From Branchinecta lynchi (taxonomy: Eukaryota; Arthropoda; Branchiopoda; Anostraca; Branchinectidae), in assembly GCA_023053575.1 (NCBI GenBank), contig JAKZAP010000017.1, positions 5,091,501 through 5,155,500 of the forward strand: a stretch of DNA of 64,000 nucleotides, written 5' to 3'. Made by a program: the position numbers and the translations under genes. The notes beneath the pieces were generated by a model, which saw only the letters and a list, made by a program, of their open reading frames with translations, was not told where the DNA came from and did not search any database. Of the stretch, positions 32,577 to 45,200 are shown in pieces. Each line of letters starts with the position of its first letter. Within the stretch, counting starts at the first letter, position 1.

Positions 32577-33946
32577 TTCAGATTCAGATAGATAGATTCA
32601 GATATTTTTTTACTTCACCAAAAACTTTCACCATTGTACAAAAAAAATCAACAACCACATAAAAGACAAAAGTCCTGTGGGTGGCTGTATCTTCTAACCA
32701 CCTTTTAACTTGAAATTATTCAATAAATAATGACATAAAAACTAATCTAATGTATTTTCAAAGAAACAAAAGAAAAAAGAGGTAAAGAAAGAGAGAGAGA
32801 AAAAAAGAATATAGGAAAGAAAAATGATTTCCTCGTCACACCCTAAACACCGCCCCCCATCTCACCTCCCCCCACCCCACCTCTTCACTCTCCGCCTCCC
32901 TACACCCCCTTCCAACAACCCCCAAAATTCAACCACCTTCAATTAAAAATTTCTTCAGCTTTCTTTTAAACAAAATTAAGTTACCGGCCGCTCTAATACT
33001 ATCCGGGAGACCATTCCACGCTGAAACAGCGATGTTTCTAATAGCGAAACCTGACCTCGTTGAGTGTCGGATTTCGTGAACCAGATGGTCACCATTTCTG
33101 GTAGTATATTCATGGTAAAAAGAATTCTGGGAAAATGTATTCCAGAAGTACTCAGAGGACAACTTATTTAAACACTGAAATACAAAAACTGATAGCTGGT
33201 AGTCACGCTGTTGTCCAACATTCAGAACACCAAGCTTTTTGTAACATGCAACAGTATTTTCACACTGGTGCAGTTCACCGAGCACTCTCCTTGCTTTGTT
33301 TTGCACTATTTGTATCCTTTTGTAATTACTTATGAAGTTACTGGCCCATACCGAGCACCCGTACCCAATATATGGTTCAAGAATGGAGCTATATATAAGC
33401 TTCAGGGTTGACACTGGAAATGTATGTTTCAGTTTACGGATTATCCCTAGACCTCTAGAAGCTTTCGCTGATATTATTTCACTGTGTTTCTTCCAGCTAA
33501 GATTGCAGTCGATATGGAATCCCAGGTAACGGAGGTTGTAAACTTGTTGGATAACTTCAGATCCATATACAACTGCAGGATCCATTGCAGATAGAGACCC
33601 AGTTCTGCTAAAAATTAGGAAGCTGGTCTTCTTTGCGTTGACAGCAAGGCAACTCACACTCACGAAGACACGGAGACACTCAAGTGCACGATTTGCTTTT
33701 TCCACAGCTTCATGAACTGATTTGGCAAAAACAGTAATAGCTGTATCGTCAGCAAAAGAAGTTATTACACCATCACTTATATAATACCGTAAGGTATCCA
33801 CATAAATTAGAAATAGAAGGGGTCCTAAAACGGAACCCTGCGGCACACCACAAGTGACGGGCATCACGGCACTGACAATATCTTTGTGAACAACACTTAT
33901 AGACCGTCCGTGAAGGTAAGAAATCAAATGTTCGACTGTAAGATTC
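32577..33946 (-). pseudogene. LINE D, 5'-truncated copy with C-terminal half of reverse transcriptase
   Basis: An uninterrupted 332-codon frame (33927-32929) holds GVPQGSVLGPLLFLIYVDTL, the catalytic TSFADDTA, LAVNAKKTSFLIF, LRYLGFHIDCNLSWK, and the C-terminal region ending KLKKFLIE. The 5' end is cut in the middle of the palm at about 33946, where R1 sequence begins. The 3' untranslated part runs to about 32577 with an imperfect AGATAGATTCAG repeat. The intact frame suggests a fairly recent insertion of a CR1-like LINE. Not functional alone. Confidence 0.85.
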
Positions 33947-34239
33947 GATGTAAGCAGACATGCTGAACACTTATGCGAAAAGTATTTTCTACCCAGACAA
34001 CTAATTGGCCCGGATAAAAAAAAAAAAATAACTCTTCTAGTAAATTCTACCTACATTAAGTCTTCTTTATGCTTCTAACCTATCCGAAAGAGCTTTCGAA
34101 GCTGCCTAGCCCCAAGCATACTTTTCTCCTTAAGCTTTCCCACCCAACCTTCCCCGAAAATTCTGGGAAGTCCTTTGTAGTAATCCCCCCCCCATGAAGT
34201 AAACCCATCATTATTGTGATCAATATAAAACCCATCATT

Positions 34240-34930
34240 AATGAAGAAAACCCATCATAATTGTTTTATCCGCATTTAAAGTCGACTTTTTCAAACTTAA
34301 ATAGTCGTTCACAAATTCCAGCGAATACTGGTGATTTTCCTTCGATTCCACCACCAAAACTACATCGTCAACAAATAATAACTAACACAGCTCTGTAACA
34401 TGAACAGAAATCATAGATGCCATTTTATTTCTTCTAAATCCTGACACATAATTTATATATAAAGACAAAGTCTTAGGAGAAAGCGTGCATCCCTGCTACA
34501 AATCAATTGTAGAAAACAGTTCGACAGTTTCCCTACAACCCGCACTACCAACTTCACGCTTCTGTGCATTCGAACAAAAAAAAAAAAACAAATCGAGAGG
34601 GGAGGAGCATGTCAGTAAACACACCATCAACAATTATCTGTCCGCATTATCGAAAGCTTACTTAAGATAATAAAAAGCAACAAATAATTTCCCTCCTCCC
34701 CGACTATCAAAATACCGACTACTCTCACTTCAAATTACTACGCAGAATACCGTTCACACATCTGTTAACCTTCACCAAAAACTATCCAAGTGCTTACAAA
34801 ACTTACCAGTTGATTTCAATATAACCCCCGAATAAAAGAATTATTCTTTAATCTCTATATCTTTACCATCCAAGCTTATCCTGTCCTTAGTACTAATTTC
34901 CCTCCTCTTAGGAACAAGACCAAATGTTTC
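34240..34930 (-). pseudogene. LINE reverse-transcriptase fragments, rearranged and decayed
   Basis: On the minus strand RFLLRLCLYINYVSGFRRNK (about 34500-34440), LLFVDDVVLVVES (about 34385-34345) and a KSTLNADKT-like block (about 34285-34262) match palm blocks; FADD is changed to FVDD. A thumb-like GVILKSTGKFCKHL lies upstream (about 34830-34780), so the pieces are out of order. A different LINE type from B and D. Confidence 0.55.
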
Positions 34931-35224
34931 TATGGGTTCTCAAAATTTAATGTCTATTGGACTGATTGATCGAGACAATCGAATCTTGTACATTTCCGAG
35001 TCATTGCCAGACCTCTTTAACATTTTGCTCTTTATCTATAATCAACCGGGTGAATGTGTAGAACAATTGTTATGGTTTTGGAGTTCTTTGACAACTTATG
35101 TTCAAACAGCTTATCAAATGTTCAGATATCGATTCAGCAAGCACGTTTCTCCAGTATCTCATCTCCCAATCGACTTCACAAAGGTCTGTTGGATTTTTTT
35201 GTAATCAAATTCCTCGTATTTTAG

Positions 35225-35430
35225 CAGCAGGGAAATTTCAAACGGGCACACAGCCGTTCCAGAAGGCACACATCCCTGGAAAATTAAAGGGCATATAGTT
35301 CTTCGAGAAGGCACACAGCCTTGGAAATATCAGATTTGGCACACATCCCTCCAACCAGCCACACGGCTTTGGAAATAGCAGATGAGCACACAGCCCTTAC
35401 AGAAACCACACAGCCTTGTAAACATCCGGA
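35225..35430 (+). repeat. Degenerate GGCACACAGCC tandem repeat
   Basis: Eight or so units of 22-45 bp contain GCACACAGCC(T/C) followed by TTGGAAATA-like sequence. Adjoins the start of an R2 copy at 35499. Confidence 0.65.
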
Positions 35431-35985
35431 CAAACAATCAATTTCCCCTCTACTATAGCTTAGTTTGCCATAGCAATGATTGGTCACAAGACAGAAAAGA
35501 ACAAGAGCTACGAGCTCATATGGCACTTGTTACGAGTAGGTGGTACACGAAAGTAGATGAGGACGTCTCGAAATACACCCGCCATCCAAAAATGCGGTTC
35601 GGCAAGAGAAATAGGATATTTAGTTTCACTCACTTCTGAGCAGTTCCGGCATAATCTCGTATGATGTGCAGCATATGCGCACGACTGTTCAATCTTCCAA
35701 GTTTCAGCCCAATAAATCCACTCGTTCGACCCCCAGACGTGTTACACCATTTCCGTACTCCCTCCATCTTCCCCTACCGTGGTCGAATCTGGTTTGGACT
35801 CAAAAATGGATCATCTAAAAAGCATCTGCTTTTATACCATCTATCAAGTTTCACTGAAATCTGATCATTTCTGGAAAATTCCGGTATCCCCCCCACACCC
35901 CGTTGGACCTCTGAATCCCCTCCATCACGTTTTATTGAAATCGGAGCATAGCTTATCTGCAAATTTTCAGTACCCCCCCCCCCCC

Positions 35986-36783
35986 CAGGGTTCCCGGGTG
36001 GCTAAAATACCAGCCGGTTAATATCGGCTAATAGGTGATTTCTGCCGATACGGTTAAAATCAAGTGGCACGGATAAAATCGAGTAACTGGCTAAAATCAA
36101 AACTGCTACTATGTGATTTTAATAGCACTCCGCTATTCTAAGACTGTCATAATTCTTTCATGTATTAAAGATTGTAGTTCATGGTAGCCTAGAGAGGACG
36201 GAAGTATGCAGAATAATGTCGAGACTGAATAGGTGTAGGCTAAGTCATATCTGCTATTATAAATGGCGCTGAAGCTAGGTTCCTTCATTTATATGCACAA
36301 GTTTCTGCTGAGAATCCCTACAGAGCTGCCGTGTAAAATACTATCAAGAAAACAAGAAGGACAAGCCATAAAATGACAAGCTCAATTCTTGAAGTAGCCT
36401 ATTTACTATCCGCGTATCGTATCAACATGTACAACAAATCGCCTCCGCAGTTTCTAATAGCCTCCTCGCTTTAATATAATACGGTACGAACTCCCGGTAT
36501 AAATAAATCGCAGGAAGCAACGTGACCTGATGACTCACTCGTGTCAACCCCAAACCGGTTTTCTGGATTGGAGTAGGCGAGCTAATTAGTCCGGGAATCA
36601 ACCCTGGTTGAAAAATAGTCGGCAAACAATGAACAAACAACAGTAAAGATTGATACGTAAAAAGATCAGTGCGGTTTGATTTTAGCCAGTTTTAGCCGGC
36701 AAAAATCGGTTTTTATTAATAAAAGCCGATTAAAACCGCAGGTATGGTAAAAATAAATTTTAGCCGGCGAAAATGGAACCCTG
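35986..36783. mobile_element. hAT-like non-autonomous element, 798 bp
   Basis: The ends CAGGGTTCCCG and GGAACCCTG (36775-36783) form the hAT-type terminal repeat. Sub-terminal GGCTAAAAT-type sequence is inverted on both sides, and many TTTTAGCC/GGCTAAAA words occur inside. It sits in an R2 poly-C tract, so the expected 8 bp target duplication is compatible (CCCCCCCC each side) but not informative. No transposase. Confidence 0.8.
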
Positions 36784-38684
36784 CCCCCCCCCCCCCTACC
36801 TTGACTGAATCCGTCCCTAAAACCAAATAACAAATCTAGGCCGCAAAAGCTTGGCACTGTCGAACTTGCATCTCATTCGGTCCAACCGTTTTTGTGCATG
36901 TAAGAATTTTCCAACCCCAACTCCCCCAACCATGGTTGCATACAGTTCGAACGCATGTCTTACATGTCGAGTTTATAGATTCGTATCACCCATTAAGTTT
37001 CACTCGAATCAGACCACTCGTTCGCAATTTGCAGCAGTTTCCATATTTCCCTTCCCTCGCTCCCCCCAAGATGCTGCCTGCAAAGTTTCGTTCTCTTAGT
37101 ACATCTGGAACTATTCTAACTCACGACTACCGAAATTATAGGCCCCCTCCCCCCAGAGCCCCGAAACCATCTGTTCCCGTCAGTTTCGTATATAGGCCTA
37201 ATGCATTTTCTCCCAATTAAGTTCCGTCCCAATCCCTTTGCTTTAAGCGTTTTCTTAGTTCCCCCCCCCCATCCCCCGCAGGCATCGGACCCGATCCAGA
37301 CTTGACACCCTGAGGCGATAGCTCTTTCAAACTGACAAGTTTCATTTAAATCCGATCACCCGTTCAAAAGTTATGCATGCCACTAGATTCCAGACTCCCC
37401 ATCCATCCACTCCCCCCACGATGGTCGGATCGGAGAAACGACTATTCTCAAGTCAATCTGATCGGATCCCTTACATACCTGCAAAGTTCCATCGTCCTAG
37501 CACATCAAGAAGTACGCTTGACTCGCGGGATCACTAGAAGTCCGCCCCCCCTAACTCCCCCACAGTGCCCGGATCCGGTCCAGTTATGTCAATGACGTAT
37601 CTAGGACGTGTGCTTTTTCTTTCCACCAAGTTTCATCCCGATCCCTCCACTCTAAGCGTTTGTCAAGATTTCCGGTTCCCTCCACCAGCTCCCCCCCCCC
37701 TCAGTGTCATCGGATCCGGTCCGGATTTAAACTGGGACGTCTGAGACACGAGGTCATCCTAAATATCAACTTTCATCAAGATCCGACCAACCGTTCGCAA
37801 GTTAAAAATTCCTCAATTTTGGCTTCCCCGTCCCTCCCCCCCCCCCAGATGGCCGGATCGGTGAAGTGACTATTTCCTATTTAATCTGGTCGGATCCTTG
37901 GCATGCTTGCCAATTTTCATTGTCCTAGCACATCAGGAAGCATCGAACTCGCGGGATCACTAGAAATTAGGACTACCCCCCCAACTCCCCCAAAGTGAGC
38001 GGATCCGTTCTGGTTATGTCAGTCAGGTATCTATGACTTGTGCTTGTTCTTTCTACCAAGTTTCATGCGGATCTCTCCACTCTAAGCGTTTTTCAAGATT
38101 TCCGGTTTCCCCTTCCAACTCCCCCCAATGTCACCGGCGTCTGAGACATGAGGTCCTTCCATGTATCAAGTTTCGTTAAGATCCGACGACCCGTTCGTAA
38201 GCTGAAAATATATAATTTTTCCTAATTTTTCCGGATTCCCCATCCCTCCACTCCCCTCAAGACCCACCCCCAAGATTCATCGGATCCGGTCCGGACTTGA
38301 AATGAGACATCTGCGACACGGGATCTTTCCAGATACCAAGTTTCATTAAGATCCGATCACCCGTTCGAAAGTGATGAATGTCCCTACTTTCCGTATTCCG
38401 CCCCCTCCCCCACGATGGTCGGATCGGGCAAGTGACTATTTCCAACTTAGTCTGGTCGGGTCCCTGATATGCCTGCGAAGTTTCATCGTCCTAGCTTGCG
38501 TGGAAGTGCCCAAACTATTATTTATGTTTCTTGACTATGTCCAGGTTAATCAGGTCGTCAATCTTTTAACAATATATACTCCCGCATTCGCTCCCTAATA
38601 CATCCAATATTCCTGACAAGTTCCATTATCCTAACAATGTAATTTGTGTGCATATTCCCGCATTCGCTCTCTCACACATGGGCT

Positions 38685-38741
38685 CGTGGCCCAGTTGGTA
38701 GAGCGTTCGCTTTACAACTCAGAGGTTCCTGGTTCGCTCCC
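38685..38741 (+). promoter_or_regulatory. tRNA-like head with A- and B-box sequences inside R2
   Basis: TGGCCCAGTTGGTAGAGC (A box) and GGTTCCTGGTTCGCTCCC (B box) are closer to consensus than the copy at 12124. The loop CTTTACAA would read as anticodon TAC, but the acceptor stem is absent, so this is a tRNA-derived SINE-type promoter rather than a tRNA gene. Confidence 0.6.
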
Positions 38742-39299
38742 GCTTTCGGGCAGCGCTTTTTTTTGCTACTTTTCGCTCCTTAGTTTCTGGACTCCCGGAT
38801 CCGGGGAAGGTCGGATTGAAGAAATGATTAATTGTAAGTTGATCTGGTCCGGTCCCTGATATGCCTGCCAAGTTTCATCGTCCTAGCTTATCTGGAAGTG
38901 CCCGAACTAGCAAAACCGGGACCGACAGACCTACAGACCGACAGACCGACAGACCGACTGACGGACAGAAATTACAATCGCTATATAGCACTTGGCCGAA
39001 GGGCAAGTGCCATAAAAAGGAAATAGACAAAGAATACATAAATATATCGGAAGAAAAGCTTAGTTTGACAAAAAAGTAGTCGGTCAGAAAATAGAGAAGG
39101 GAAAGGGAATAGACAAAGAATACGGAAAAATATAAGAATAAAAAAAAGAGAGAATCATCACAGAAAAGAACACAGGGAAACAGAAACCTCGGTAATATTA
39201 CATGAACCACAGTACCAATTTCTGAGCCGCCAACAGAAACAAAAACTAGTCACTACTCAACAAAGAGAAGGCGGTCTCAGCCATGCCGATGTTCTGATC

Positions 39300-39760
39300 T
39301 CAGTCAGAATTTGTCTATCCATACCTTTAATTACACGTCCTCTAACCTTTTCGCTCTCAAATCCTTAAGGTCGATCAACTTTAAACTGAATCCCATCCTT
39401 CCGGCATACCCGACGAACTGCATGCAGAGCAAAAAGATAGTAACATTGAGAGCCGAGATTTTCGATCCAAAGTATAGGTACTTTCAAATTTTGCCAGCTT
39501 ATCCGTCGAGGAAATAATCTCCTTACCCCGATACCGAATCTCTAATCGACTTCAGAAACAACTTTGAGCTTCAACCAAGCTTCTAGTTTCGGCCGAATTC
39601 TTGGTGAATCATTGGTCCAATAAGAAAACTAAGTTCAGATGTGGATTCACCGGACGTCCTTACCCCTTTCAACGAATATCTAAAAAAAAAACATCCATTT
39701 CTTTTACCGTCAATTCAAAACCCTACTCTTCCTCTAACGAGGCTAAAGGACCCATCTACA
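39300..39760 (+). repeat. R1 repeat copy, diverged
   Basis: Carries the R1 order (CTTACCCCGATACCGAATCT, CTTCAGAAACAACTTTGAGC, AGTTTCGGCCGAATTC, GGCTAAAGGACCCATCTAC) with many changes. Followed by a poly-C tract at about 39815-39828. Confidence 0.5.
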
Positions 39761-39878
39761 AACTTACCTTGAAGTTTGAACAACAGATATCAACCCCTTC
39801 GAACGCCCCTCCTCCCCCCCCCCCCCCGACAACGAAAACCCAAAGAATACGTAGCCTATACGCCATATTTATATAGTC

Positions 39879-40504
39879 TTCGATTACACCCAAGAAACTG
39901 CGCGTTATACACGCTGTACTCGAACGACTACCGCCACAAAAGTAGGCCCCTCTTAACGTGACGTCATTGCAACCGGTTGCTCTTGCACGCTCTAGCACTG
40001 GCTTCAGCTTATTTAGTGCACAATTTTTCTTGGTCAGTAATATAATCTGACGATGCCATGAGGGAGAATTGGCGTAGCAATGGATTTCCTTGGTTCCATG
40101 GTAGAAAACTTGATCAACACAGGGTGAATGCGCTGATCTTAGTCGTAATCCGTCCTTGATGTCCCAGCTCGTTATACGGCAATAGGTATAACCTGGTTTA
40201 AGCATGAAGCGATGTCATCTCGCAATGACCTTCCCTGAATCATTGGCTTAAAACTGTAAAGAACTATGTTGTACCACTTTGCTTCAGACGTACGTTCTAC
40301 CCAGGACCTAAACGTACAGCCTCTCGAAGTAACTTCTTGCAAAGCCTTTGATTTGCTCTCTGCACATAAGATGCTGCCATTAATCTTCGAAGACATCGCT
40401 GTAACATCTTTCTTGACAACGTCTAGGCCTGACAGACTTTCCTTCATTTGAAGTATTTCCTCCAAAATTTGATCAGCGGTCGGCTGGTCCATGTTGTAAA
40501 ACAA
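39879..40504 (-). pseudogene. LINE ORF1-like fragment (coiled coil plus RNA-binding-like region)
   Basis: Two overlapping minus-strand frames (40504-40172 and 40205-39756) form one decayed protein. It begins with a heptad-rich helix (DQILEEILQMKESLSGL), then WYNIVLYSF and a SLRDDIASCLNQV helix, then after a frame change SWHRQIILLTKKNCALNKL. Family knowledge: this order resembles L1-type ORF1/transposase-22 proteins. The C-terminal part of the second frame runs into poly-G and is not coding. Confidence 0.4.
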
Positions 40505-40756
40505 ATTAATACCACAGCTTTTACCTGGCTTTCTTCCAACAAAATGCTCAGGGGTTGAGAGTTTGTTTCTTGTTGTCCCAGTTTTATCCGGGACCTAGCT
40601 GAATAAATGCGTGTTGAATGATTTCAGTCAGGCACCAAGCATCCAGACAGCAAATAAGTTAACTTGGCGAGCGCTACTAGCTGAGATATTTGTGAATCTA
40701 CCAATGTAGTATTCCTTAGGTCATTTGTCTTTTTGACCTTTCTTTTTTTTATGCAG

Positions 40757-40893
40757 CCTTGAGAATCTATTACTTGCTGGTTGTCATCAGCTACCATAGG
40801 ATGTTGGGAAAAGTGAACAAATCGTCACACGCTGGTGTGCCCAGGACACGTGACGAGGAAATCCGACTGGAGGCTGGAAAGTATGCTTACTAG
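40757..40893 (+). CDS. Gene A, last coding exon (end of transmembrane segment 4 and cytoplasmic tail)
   Basis: A T-run plus ATGCAG acceptor precedes the exon. Its first two bases complete the codon begun by G at 29623, keeping frame. LRIYYLLVVISYHRMLGK finishes the fourth helix, and a charged tail of 27 residues ends at TAG (40891-40893). The exon 56892-56711 on the other strand starts in the same phase with LTIYFWLVVISYFKK. The visible gene A protein is about 132 residues, close to what remains of a four-helix protein once its first helix is missing. An AATAAA lies at 41303-41308. Confidence 0.65.
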
Positions 40894-41714
40894 GGAAAAT
40901 TAAAGTGCTTAGATTGTAATTTTCTTTTATTTGTATAAACAGATTGCACGATCAGTTGTAGCTTCGAGAGTAGCTAAAGTCTAATCAATTTATTGTTCCA
41001 GAACCCTTCAAACCATTTGTTCAGAACTTAAAAAGGATTAAGAGCTGTTTAGGATGAAAATGTTCCACAAACGCTCTAACTGAAAAAAAAGATACTGTAA
41101 TCAATCACTTATACTCAAATCTAGAAAGATATTCATTTTAACCGTCGTAGCTAGGAGCGAGTGACAGATTCTGGACTGCTATTTAAATTTGCTTAAAGAT
41201 AAGTCAGTAGTCTTGTGAAATCTATTACAAAGCTGAAGGTTTTAGTTCAAGAGCTGTGTGATTTTCTCAATTGTAGGCTACTCAGTCGTCTTTGCTGGTA
41301 ATAATAAAAGCATATTTTGTGCAAATCTTATGTAAAACCAAAACATTCTATGTTCGGTTTTAACTGATTCTGGACAGTAAGGGAGGCTGTGGATAAAGCT
41401 CGAAACTTAACGAAAGGCAAATCGGCTAAAACTTGTTTTTTGCGTTTTATTTTATTGAACCTTATTTGCTGTCATTTATTAAAAAATATAGCGTTTGTAA
41501 AAGTATAGCTTGTACCTGTCATCGTCTAACTGGAAATTATGAGTAGACCCTGAAGGCTATGTGGTTGCTTTTGGGAGTCATACATCCTACTAAATTGAGC
41601 ATCTAGTTTTCGTAAATTTGCCTTATATATGGTATGCAGATCGTTTTAAAAAGTAGCCGAGGCCCTGCCAAGGCTCCTAGCACTTGTGCAAAGGTGAAAA
41701 GCTAGCCAAGGGTT
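40894..41714. other. Shared 3' region of convergent genes A and B
   Basis: Gene A (+) stops at 40893 and gene B (-) at 41715, tail to tail. AATAAA at 41303 can serve A; TTTATT at about 41446 (AATAAA on the minus strand) can serve B. No other feature seen. Confidence 0.4.
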
Positions 41715-41797
41715 TTATATTTTTTGACAACAATTTTTCTCGTGTATACACTGTAAAAAAGGACAAAGGACAACCAGCCAGAAATAGATGGTCAAAC
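41715..41797 (-). CDS. Gene B, last coding exon, shortened (transmembrane segment 4)
   Basis: Acceptor TTATTTTTCTCTGCAG on the minus strand precedes GT plus LTIYFWLVV, identical to the start of the gene C exon at 56892. From about 41768 the sequence departs from gene C and reads a different 17-residue tail to TAA at 41717-41715. The phase-1 start matches the phase-1 end of exon 47362-47167. Either this is a working exon with a new short tail, or the duplication break destroyed it; the sequence alone cannot tell. Confidence 0.45.
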
Positions 41798-42268
41798 CTG
41801 CAGAGAAAAATAACATAAAGGACAAGTTGATCAGCGTATTCTACCTCGTTTAAACCATACATAAACTATAAAAATCATTGGAGTTTAATCCTTCGGTCTT
41901 TGGGGAATCTTATAGACCCCGAGGGACAGGGACGTCACGACTAGGGGGGAGGGGGGACCCCCCCCCCCCAGGTGTTGTCGGCCAGTCGGTAAAAATAGCA
42001 GATGTTAGCGAGACGCACGCGATAGGGGAGAGAGAGAGAGAGAGAGAGAGATAATTTCTTACAAAAAGTGTACATATGTGAACAGGATCCACCCCATAAA
42101 GCTTTCGCGTGTCCTAAGGGGGAGATACCAAATCAAACATTCATACATAAGGCTCGTAGAAAACAAACATGAGACAGATCACATGAAAAAAAGAATGGTA
42201 GGGACAACACCAATAAAAACACACATCAAATCACCAGGATGGACCACCCAAACAAACCAAATGTTTAT
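41769..42268 (-). repeat. Segmental duplication, copy 1 (last intron of gene B; matches 56864-57357)
   Basis: Near-identical to 56864-57357, including exon start, intron, a CTAGGGGGGAGGGGGGAC stretch and a (GA)n run (about 42027-42052, longer than in copy 2). The match continues at 45930-46158 after the 3.66 kb TIR-element insertion that begins at 42269. Confidence 0.85.
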
Positions 42269-45200
42269 ACTTTGGTTTTGTCCTCGTTTTTTTTTTTTTT
42301 TTTTTTTTTCCTATGACTCCGATTTCATTTTATTCCTGGTAACTTATAAGGGTCTAACCTGTGTGGTTTTTACGGAAAGTGTGGACCTTAAGCCGGATTG
42401 ATGAATATGACATTACATTTTGGAAAGCTCCGTAGAACTCTTGCCTGGGGCCAATAAGGATGGTTTTTGCTTGTCCTCGAGCCAGAGCCTACGGTTTGCG
42501 AAGTGAAGTGGAGTTGTATAGCCTATGTCAGAGAGGACTAACTTAAGTTGTGTAGCGAACCTTTCGTTTCATCAAAAGATGTTTCTGCTTTCGAGTGGAA
42601 AGCTCCGTTCTAGCACGCAAGCAGGCAGGCACCAGTTTCAAACTGAAGATGGACTAAAATCTATAAGTGTTAAATATATGCGGCAGTTACCCGGCCCCAC
42701 AGCCAACATATCTTCTTTGAGTGATAAATAGAAAAATCTACAGAGACAAAAAAGTGGCTTTTTCCCACGGGTCCGAAAGTGCTGCCATCTATTGTTTCTG
42801 TCCATGTCTGCGACGATTTCAGCTGAGTTTATAAATTTTTGTTTGTGCACTTTGGTTTGGGGTAGAGTAACGGTATCAGATGTGCCTCTTAAACTTTAAA
42901 AGTTCTCTCATTGCTAAAGAAACTAGAGCTTATCCTTTGCTCCTTTCTAAGTCGTGACGTTAGAAAGTTGGCCTACGGCAAAAAAGTCAACTTTTGAACT
43001 AAGACAGGTAGAATTTTTTTCGACGGCAATCGATAGCCATTGATGAGCTGATCAAAGTATATGTCATCCATTTTTTGGTACAAAAATTCCTTCATGAGAT
43101 ACACCAGTTTGAAAATTTCAAAGGGATTGACAACTTCATCGTAAGGTACATTGAAACCAAAAATAGGCGATACCAGTTATGATACATATAGGGGACTTTT
43201 AAGCAACAGTCGACTGTTAGCCCATAATCATCTTCGGTAATGAGGGGTTTGCAGCTTTTGCTAGTTGGTATACCTGTTATTTGTTTCCGGTGTGTTCGAT
43301 GGTAAGAACAATTTGGTTCCCAATGTTAAGATATGCAAGGGACTTGTAAGTAATAATCGGCTGTTATGCTACAATCATCTTCTGCGATGATGGGTTTGCA
43401 GCTTTTGCTAGCTGTTGTACCCATTATTTGTTTCCGGTTAACTTAATGTATATCACGGGAGAGGGACTTGTAAGTAGGAATCGGTTCACGAGGGGCTAGG
43501 AATTTTTGCAAATGGCTGCATATTGTATTCGATTTCTATAAATCTGACGGTAAGAAAGTTTGTGTCGATGGTCTATCAATGTAACAGAGGATTAACTGTT
43601 CACACAACGGATACAAACGAAAATGTAAAGCAATGAGGTAGTTTCATAATAATTAATAGTGTCATCTATGGTATTTTAATCCTGAAAAGTTACGGATAGC
43701 TTTCTCTTACCAACTAGATTATATAAGATATTGTACCAAGTTTTCATCCGTCACGATGTCTACGATTGAAAAGGATAAAGTACAACTGACTGCAAAGTTA
43801 ATTTAGTCCCTTCTTCCTATATTATTTTGTTGTTGTTTTTACAACGCTGAAGAATACTTTTTGATCATATGATTAATTTTTTTAGAACATCCCGTTTAAA
43901 AAGCTTATGCTATAATCATCTTCAGCAATGAGGGGCTTGCAACTTTTGATAGCTGGTATATCCATTATTTGTATCCGGTGAATTTGATGTCAATCACGGG
44001 AGACGGACTTGTAAGTAAGAATCGGTTCACGAGGGGCTAGAAATTTTTGAAAATTGGTGCACATTGTATTCGATTTCTGTAAATATGACAGTAAGAAAGT
44101 TTGTATCGATGGTCTATCGCTATAACCTAGGATTAACTGTTTACGCAACGGGTACAAACGATACGGTAATGTAAAACAATAAGGTAATTTTGTAATAATT
44201 AATAGTGTCATCTATGGTATTTTAATCCTGAAAAGTTACGGATAGCTTTATAATATCAACTAGATTATATAAGATATTGTTCCAAGTTTTCATCCGTCAC
44301 GATATCTACGATTGAAAAGGATAAAGTTCAACTTCGACGGCAATCGATAGCCGCTGATGAGCTGATCAAAGTATATGACATCCATATTTTGGTAAAAAAA
44401 ATTCCTTTATGAGATACACCAGTTTGAAAGTTTCAAGGGGTTGACAACTTCAGTAGTAAGGTAGACACTGAAACCAAAAATAGGCGATACCAGTTGTGAG
44501 ACATTTAGGGGACTTGTACGCGACAGGCGACTGTTAGCTCATTTGATGAACAATTTGGTTCCCAAATGTAAAACATGCAAGGGACTTGTAAGTAATAATC
44601 GGCTGTTATGCTACACAAATCTTCAGCGATGAGGGGTTTGCAACTTTTGCTAGTCGGTGTACCCATTATTTTTATCCGGTGAACTTGATGTCTATCACGG
44701 GAAAGGGACTTGTCAGTAGAATCGGTGCACGAGGGGCTAGAAATTTGTGCAAATTGTTGCACATTGTATTCGATTTATATAAATCTGACGGTAAGAAAGT
44801 TTGTATCGTTGGTCTATCGCTGTAACCTAAGATTTACTGTTAACGCAACGGGTACAAACGATACTGTAGTGTAAAACAAGGTAGTTTCGTAATAATTATT
44901 AGTGTCATCTATGGTATTTTAATCCTAAAAAGTTACGGATAGCTTTATAATACCAACTAGATAATATAGGATATTATTCCAAGTTTTCATCCGTCACGAT
45001 GTCTACGATTGAAAAGGATAAAGTTCAACTGACTGCAAAGTCAATTTAGTCCCTTTTTCCGATATGCTTTTGTTGTGGTTAGGGCATCGATAGCCCTTGA
45101 AGAGCTGATCAAAATATATGCCATCCATTTTTCTGAACAAAAATCCTTCATGAGATAAACCAGTTTGAAAGTTTCAAGGGGTTGACAACTTCAGGAGTAA

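Larger units (their letters stand above)
35499..39014 (+). mobile_element. R2 composite repeat, longest copy, split by a hAT element
   Basis: The 5' hairpin AAGAGCTACGAGCTCATATG is at about 35502. The body blocks repeat at about 400-440 bp (AAGTTTCATTTAAATCCGAT type at 37338, 37770, 38166 and 38338), with C-tracts in each. A tRNA-like head (38685-38741), a GACAGACC microsatellite (about 38925-38965) and the terminal hairpin (about 38988-39014) complete it. A hAT insertion lies at 35986-36783. Short frames inside are repeat translations. Confidence 0.7.

Noticed and set aside
38685..38741. Possible tRNA-Val(TAC) gene
   Set aside because: A and B boxes are good, but no acceptor stem or closed cloverleaf can be formed, and the stretch is embedded in a repeat that recurs at 12124. 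It is a tRNA-derived head.
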